A DNA stretch of 10,793 nucleotides from CAYOXD01 sp964407825. GTDB taxonomy: Bacteria > Desulfobacterota > Desulfobacteria > Desulfobacterales > JAFDDL01. The stretch is taken from assembly GCA_964407825.1 (NCBI GenBank), contig CAYOXD010000106.1:1-10793 (forward strand), read 5' to 3'. Both the position numbers and the translations under genes were made by a program. Positions 6,614 through 10,793 of the stretch are shown here, piece after piece. Below the pieces are notes generated by a model, which was given only the letters and a program-made list of their open reading frames with translations, was not told where the DNA came from and ran no database searches. Every line of letters begins with the position of its first letter. The first letter of the stretch is position 1.

Positions 6614-6761
6614 CGTTGTCGTAGTCGGTGTCGCCACACGACACAGCACCACCGCCAAACCGTAATCTCAATCCATGTCGCAAATCGAAAGCCGCTGAAC
6701 ATCCGACGGTTCAGGTGATCGGATCACATCCGTCTTTCGATTACGATTACGACTACGAATC
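6614..6761. repeat. Structured convergent intergenic element with period-6 arrays
   Basis: Two short arrays with CG every six bases flank a nested fold. The left array spans 6614-6637 (CGTTGT CGTAGT CGGTGT and one decayed unit). The right array spans 6738-6761 (CGATTA CGATTA CGACTA CGAATC). They are inversely related: TCGTAGTCG (6619-6627) pairs with CGACTACGA (6750-6758). Inside, AATCGAAAG (6683-6691) pairs with CTTTCGATT (6734-6742) and encloses two side-by-side hairpins: CTGAAC/GTTCAG (6695-6700/6709-6714) and GTGATC-G-GATCAC (6715-6727). No open frame of note lies here. It may be a repetitive intergenic element or a complex bidirectional terminator. Confidence 0.5.
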
Positions 6762-6784
6762 GGGGCGACCGGCCGGTCGCCCCG
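6761..6784. terminator. 24-base perfect palindrome five bases from the minus-strand stop
   Basis: CGGGGCGACCGG (6761-6772) is followed at once by its exact reverse complement (6773-6784). It lies just past the stop of the minus-strand oxidoreductase gene (6790) and about 180 bases past the PEBP stop. It would fold as a strong GC hairpin and probably serves termination or mRNA 3'-end protection, but neither strand has a T-run after it. Confidence 0.5.
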
Positions 6785-6789
6785 AGGGG

Positions 6790-9120
6790 TTATATGAGAG
6801 GCGTGTTCTCCGTCAGGTTCCAAATGCCGCAGGGGCAGGCGGCGGCACAGAAGCCGCAGCCGATGCAGCGGGTATCGTCCACCGCATATTCATAGGCGCC
6901 CTCTCCCAGGTCTGCCCGCTGGATAGCGGTTTCAGGGCAGATCTGAACGCAGATGCCGCAGTCCCGACACGTGCCGCACGAGGAGCAGTGGGCGCCGCAC
7001 TCGGAGATATCGCCGAAGGTGCGGAAGCGCGGATCGAAGTACTCGAGGGTCACCCGTGAACGGTCGATCATCTGACGCGCCTCCAGCGTCGATTCCATGC
7101 CCGAGAGGAACTCGCTGATGGTCCGGGCCGCCTTTCGGCCCGCACCGATGGCATCCGTGATGAGGCCGGGCCGAACGGCATCGCCGATGGCAAAAATTTT
7201 CGGATCCGTGCTCTGGTAAAAATCGTTCACCACCACACAGCCCCGATCGATGTGAACGTCCTCGGGCAGAAAATCGAGCACGGGCTGATCGCCGATGGAG
7301 ATGACCACCGTATCGGCGGGGATCACCTCGCCGGATCGGAGCACCACGCCTTCATCCGTGATTTCCTTGGTGAAACAGGGCCACCGGAACTTGGCGCCCA
7401 CGGCCACCGCCTCGTCGCGTTCCTTGCCGAAGGAGGCCGGCTCCTGGACGTCCAGGAGCGTGATGTCCTCGGCGCCCAGCCGGGACGCCTCCGTGGCCAC
7501 GTCACAGCCCACGTTTCCGGCACCGATGATCACCACCCGCTTTCCGGGGGTAACCGAATCCGCCTTTGCCTGACCGAGGAAGTCGAGGGCCGTGAGCATC
7601 CGCTCGCCCCCCGGGATGGGAAGGGTCCGGGGCTTCTGCGCGCCCACGGCAACGACCAGGTAATCGAAGTCCTCCCGCATCTGCTGCACCTCTTCCCGGC
7701 TCAGCTCCTGGCGAAGATGCACGTAGGGGATGACCTTTCCGGCCCGCTCCAGCTCCGCTGCCACCACCTCCCTGGGAATCCGGCTCTCGGGGATGACGGC
7801 GCTGATCTTTCCGCCCAGGGTTTCGGCCATGTCGTAAACCACCGCCTCGTACCCCTGCCGGCGAAGCTGCCAGGCCACGGAGAGCCCGGCGGGCCCGCCG
7901 CCGATAACGGCGATGCGGCCCTCCTTCAGGGGGGGCAACTCAGGCATCCCGGCCTTGATGCTGGCCTTGCCGATCTGGGAGACATCCACCGAGGCCAGGG
8001 ATCCAATGGAGCGGGTGCAGGCGCTCATGCAGGGGTGAGGGCAGAGGTATCCGCACACCGTGGCGGGAAAGGGGGTATAGGACAGGGCCAGATCCACGGC
8101 CTCGTCAATCCGGCCCTCCCGCACCAGGCGCCAGCGCTCGTGGACCGGCATGCCCGTGGGGCAGGAGGCCTCGCAGGGCGCCAGGTATTTCCGGTTCTCC
8201 CAAACCGGGACAAAGCGTCTCAGCTCGCCTGTGACGATGAGGGGGATGCCGCTCCGGTCATAGGTGGCCAGATCGCCGATGAGGCCGCCCTCCCCCAGTT
8301 CCCGGTCCCAGACATCCTTTCGGAAGTCCGACATGGACCGCTGCTGGCGTCCGCGCTTCTCACTGGCGGAGCGGGACACCAGAAGCTGCCACTCCTCCCG
8401 GTCCGAGAGGGGGGTGAGAAGCTCCAGCCGATCGATCCTTTCCAGGTAAGCCCGCAGATTCTCCTTCAGCCAGGTCCAGTCGGCATCACTAAGGGGCACC
8501 TGCTTGGCGTCCCGGCGGCTGTAGCCGTCATGGGGCCCCCGGAAGAACACCTTTCCGCCCACCATGCCCACCAGGGGACGATGCCCGAGGACATTGCCCG
8601 GGGTCTGGGGGGCATGACCGCAGATGACCGCGATACCGCCGGCCATGAACTCTCCGAAGTAATCGCCCACGGATCCCAGCACCCAGAGCTCGGGAGGCGC
8701 AAACCGCGGATTTTGCTTGGTCATGGTCATGCCCCTGGAGCCGATGTTGCCGGCGATATAGATCTTTCCCTGGGCCATGGCGTTACCCGTACCGTTGGCC
8801 GCATGGCCCCGTACCACGATTTCCGCGCCCGCATTGAGCCAGCCCACATCGTCCGAGGCTGGTCCCATCACTTCGATGCGGGTATTGGCGTAGCCGAAGG
8901 AGCCGACCCGCTGGCCCGACTGGCCGCTGACGCGGATATCGACCTGCTCATCGCCCGCCTTCCACAGCCTGCCGCCGATGCCGTGCTGGCCGTAGGCCCG
9001 CACCTCGAGCATCCGGTAGCCCATGGAAACCGCCATTTGGATCTGCTCTTCGAGCACCCGGGAATTGAGTCGCTCGCCTCTCACCCGGCCCAGTATCATG
9101 TGATATGCATTGTCGTTCAT
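6790..9120 (-). CDS. Glutamate-synthase-like fusion: GXGXG domain + GltD-type FAD/NAD(P) oxidoreductase + 2x[4Fe-4S]
   Basis: A 776-residue cytoplasmic redox protein. Residues 1 to about 230 match the right-handed-helix GXGXG domain found at the C-terminus of GltB (repeats such as GQHGIGGRL, VSGQSGQRVG, VRGHAANGTGN, VICGHAPQTPGNVLG). A linker follows. Residues about 310-390 form the GltD-type Fe-S domain (C316, C320; C356, C360, C364, C368). Two Rossmann motifs follow: FAD-binding IGGGPAG (406-412) and NAD(P)-binding IIGAGNVG (531-538). Near the C-terminus, IFAIGDAVRPGLITDAIGAGR is typical of the flavoprotein fold. Finally a ferredoxin unit has C718, C721, C724, C728 and C752, C755, C758, C762, with extra C708, C712 and C715. 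It likely passes NAD(P)H electrons to the FMN subunit encoded 63 bases upstream, or exchanges them with ferredoxin. The ribosome site before ATG is weak. The fusion fits a split glutamate synthase, but the exact electron donor is not proven. Confidence 0.92.
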   Translation of the reverse strand: MNDNAYHMILGRVRGERLNSRVLEEQIQMAVSMGYRMLEVRAYGQHGIGGRLWKAGDEQVDIRVSGQSGQRVGSFGYANTRIEVMGPASDDVGWLNAGAEIVVRGHAANGTGNAMAQGKIYIAGNIGSRGMTMTKQNPRFAPPELWVLGSVGDYFGEFMAGGIAVICGHAPQTPGNVLGHRPLVGMVGGKVFFRGPHDGYSRRDAKQVPLSDADWTWLKENLRAYLERIDRLELLTPLSDREEWQLLVSRSASEKRGRQQRSMSDFRKDVWDRELGEGGLIGDLATYDRSGIPLIVTGELRRFVPVWENRKYLAPCEASCPTGMPVHERWRLVREGRIDEAVDLALSYTPFPATVCGYLCPHPCMSACTRSIGSLASVDVSQIGKASIKAGMPELPPLKEGRIAVIGGGPAGLSVAWQLRRQGYEAVVYDMAETLGGKISAVIPESRIPREVVAAELERAGKVIPYVHLRQELSREEVQQMREDFDYLVVAVGAQKPRTLPIPGGERMLTALDFLGQAKADSVTPGKRVVIIGAGNVGCDVATEASRLGAEDITLLDVQEPASFGKERDEAVAVGAKFRWPCFTKEITDEGVVLRSGEVIPADTVVISIGDQPVLDFLPEDVHIDRGCVVVNDFYQSTDPKIFAIGDAVRPGLITDAIGAGRKAARTISEFLSGMESTLEARQMIDRSRVTLEYFDPRFRTFGDISECGAHCSSCGTCRDCGICVQICPETAIQRADLGEGAYEYAVDDTRCIGCGFCAAACPCGIWNLTENTPLI

Positions 9121-9183
9121 AGTGTATCCCTGATCCCCGCCCCGCGGGAAAGGTTTGAAGTCTGTTGTCCCGAAACCCGCCGC

Positions 9184-10793
9184 CTAAACCACGTACTTGA
9201 TATCGAGGCGTTGGGCGATATCCGCGTCGTCGATTCCCAGGGCGTCAGACATGCCGATGGGAAGCGAGGTGGACCGGCCCAGAGGAGCGAAAATTTTCCG
9301 AAGCTCCATATCGAAGGTCAGGAACACGTCCACCACCCGCTGGGCCACCTCTTCGGCATCCAGGCGCCGGTAGATGCGTGGATCCTGGGAGGTGATCCCC
9401 TTGGGGCACAGTCCGATATTGCAGATGTTGCACCGGTCGCCCTCCGAGCCCAGACACCCGGCCGCGGCCTGCATGATGTATTTTCCCATTTGGACCCCGC
9501 TGGCCCCCAGCATGATAAGCGCCGCGGCGTTGGCCGCCAGGTTGCCGGTCTTGCCGATGCCGCCGCCGGCGAAGAGGGGGATCTCGTTCTGCCGGCCGAT
9601 CTTGACCAGGTTCAGGTAGGCATCCCGGATATTGCTGGCGATGGGGTGTCCCATGTGGTTCATGGACACGTTGTAGGCGGCGCCCGTCCCCCCGTCCTCG
9701 CCGTCGATGGCCAGGGCCGCGGCGTATGGGTTGCGGCTCAGGTTGTTGAGCACCGCGTTGGCCGTGGTGGTGGCGGATATCTTGGGATACACCGGCACCC
9801 GGAAGCCCCAGGCCATGCTCATGGACTGGATCATCTTGGCCACGGACTCCTCGATGGAGTACTTGGTCTGGTGGGTGGGGGGGCTGGGCAGGTTGACGCC
9901 CTGGGGCACACCGCGGATGGCCGCGATCAGGCTGTTGACCTTGTACCACATGAGAAGTCCGCCGTCGCCGGGCTTGGCGCCCTGTCCGTACTTGATCTCG
10001 ATGGCACAGGGGTCCTCCTTCATGTGGGGAATGGCGTGGATGATCTCATCCCAGCCGAAATACCCGCTGGCGATCTGGAGAATGACATATTTGAGGAACC
10101 TGGAGCGAAGGAGCCGCGGCGGGCATCCGCCCTCACCGGTGGAGATGCGAACGGGCATCCCCAGTTCCTCGTTGAGGTAGGCCACCCCCATCTGGAGCCC
10201 TTCCCACATGTTCGGGGAAAGCGCCCCGAAGGACATGGCGCCGATCACCAGGGGGTAGATCTCCCGGACCGGCGGAACCCAGCCGTTTTCCCGCAGGTGA
10301 GCCATGCTCTCCTCGGGCGGCAGCACGCGTCCCAGAAGGCTCCTGATCTCAAACTCGTGGCGACCGGCGTCGAGCGCCGGGTCCGTGAGCATGGAGATGC
10401 GGATGAACTTGATGCGGTCCAGGAGACTCGCGGAGTTGTTGCGGCGCCCCCCCCGACGTCGGGGTTGACCGCCCCGGTCCTGGTGGAAGCGCAGCTTGTC
10501 GACCTCGTCCGCCCGGGCCGGCGCGATGGCGTTGTTGGGGCAGACCATGTTGCACATGGCACAGCCCACGCACTTGTAGGCAGGATCCGTTTTCTGTCGG
10601 ATACCGTACCAGATGCGGAAGGTATTCTCGGGCGTCTGGGTCATATTGATGCCGGTGATGACATCGCGCTTCCGGAACACCCCCAGCTCAATGGCGTTGA
10701 CCGGGCACACCGCCGTACACTGGCCGCAGAGGGTGCATTTTTCCTTGTCCCAGAGGATCTGCCAGGGCAGGTCCTTGACGCTCAGTGTGGAAG
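9184..10793 (-). CDS. FMN-binding glutamate synthase subunit with N-terminal ferredoxin motifs (5' end outside window)
   Basis: At least 535 residues, open to the window edge, so the start is not seen. The visible N-terminus has two ferredoxin motifs: CTLCGQCTAVCP (10737-10705) and CVGCAMCNMVCP near 10570-10538. The rest is the glutamate synthase FMN/TIM-barrel domain: YPLVIGAMSFGALS, EIKYGQGAKPGDGGLL, GVNLPSPPTHQTKYSIEE, DGEDGGTGAAYNVSMNHMGH, AGGGIGKTGNLAANAAALIMLGA, and the Fe-S loop CNICNIGLCPKGI. It belongs to the short, ferredoxin-bearing branch of GltB-like proteins found in archaea and anaerobes, where glutaminase and GXGXG domains are separate polypeptides. It would reduce 2-iminoglutarate to glutamate. 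The GXGXG/oxidoreductase fusion gene starts 63 bases downstream, so the two very likely form an operon and complex. The glutaminase subunit is expected beyond 10793. An internal GTG at 10710 is not the true start because the first ferredoxin motif begins before it. Confidence 0.92.
   Translation of the reverse strand, partial: STLSVKDLPWQILWDKEKCTLCGQCTAVCPVNAIELGVFRKRDVITGINMTQTPENTFRIWYGIRQKTDPAYKCVGCAMCNMVCPNNAIAPARADEVDKLRFHQDRGGQPRRRGGRRNNSASLLDRIKFIRISMLTDPALDAGRHEFEIRSLLGRVLPPEESMAHLRENGWVPPVREIYPLVIGAMSFGALSPNMWEGLQMGVAYLNEELGMPVRISTGEGGCPPRLLRSRFLKYVILQIASGYFGWDEIIHAIPHMKEDPCAIEIKYGQGAKPGDGGLLMWYKVNSLIAAIRGVPQGVNLPSPPTHQTKYSIEESVAKMIQSMSMAWGFRVPVYPKISATTTANAVLNNLSRNPYAAALAIDGEDGGTGAAYNVSMNHMGHPIASNIRDAYLNLVKIGRQNEIPLFAGGGIGKTGNLAANAAALIMLGASGVQMGKYIMQAAAGCLGSEGDRCNICNIGLCPKGITSQDPRIYRRLDAEEVAQRVVDVFLTFDMELRKIFAPLGRSTSLPIGMSDALGIDDADIAQRLDIKYVV

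Noticed and set aside
6585..6789. Possible transposon remnant or tRNA-like gene because of the cloverleaf-like repeats
   Set aside because: No transposase fragment, no target-site duplication seen, and no tRNA T-arm or acceptor consensus. Kept only as a structured repeat.
10447..10454. Run of eight C as a possible frameshift error in the FMN subunit
   Set aside because: The same frame gives sensible family-like sequence before (DKLRFHQDRGG) and after (NNSASLLDRIKF) the run; only a few intervening residues look unusual, so no frame change is needed.

Overview
The window looks like chromosomal DNA of a GC-rich anaerobic deltaproteobacterium (Desulfobacterota, probably a sulfate reducer of the Desulfobacterales type). 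This is inferred from a likely selenoprotein, from a ferredoxin-type split glutamate synthase rich in iron-sulfur motifs, and from overall gene style. No RNA gene, insertion sequence, CRISPR array or phage gene was seen.

Layout. (1) 57-1226 (+): a two-halved membrane permease of the SO_0444-type Cu/Zn efflux family, read through an in-frame TGA at 255-257. The TGA replaces the first Cys of the conserved PLCSCG motif, and a SECIS-like hairpin lies at 275-292. I call it a selenocysteine-containing permease; it is the most interesting item here. (2) 1356-2240 (-): a 97-residue protein of unknown function followed by a Crp-type cyclic-nucleotide-binding-fold protein with no DNA-binding domain. 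(3) 2241-2729: a 489-base gap with no convincing gene and one AT-rich island. (4) 2730-6584 (+): a close-packed run of an RNB-domain (RNase II/R family) exoribonuclease, a 176-residue unknown protein, a receiver-HisKA protein without an ATPase domain, and a secreted PEBP/YbhB-like protein. (5) 6585-6789: a convergent intergenic region full of nested inverted repeats and period-6 arrays. (6) 6790-10793 (-): two subunits of a multi-part glutamate-synthase-like enzyme: an FMN-domain protein with N-terminal ferredoxin motifs (cut by the window end), then a fusion of the GltB GXGXG domain, a GltD-type FAD/NAD(P) oxidoreductase and a C-terminal 2x[4Fe-4S] ferredoxin.

How they fit together. The glutamate synthase pair should channel electrons between NAD(P)H, FAD, Fe-S centres and FMN; the glutaminase part is not in view and may lie beyond 10793. 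The four (+) genes at 2730-6584 may be cotranscribed (gaps of 18, 47 and 1 base), but no shared pathway is evident. The permease stands alone within the window; its usual regulator is not visible.
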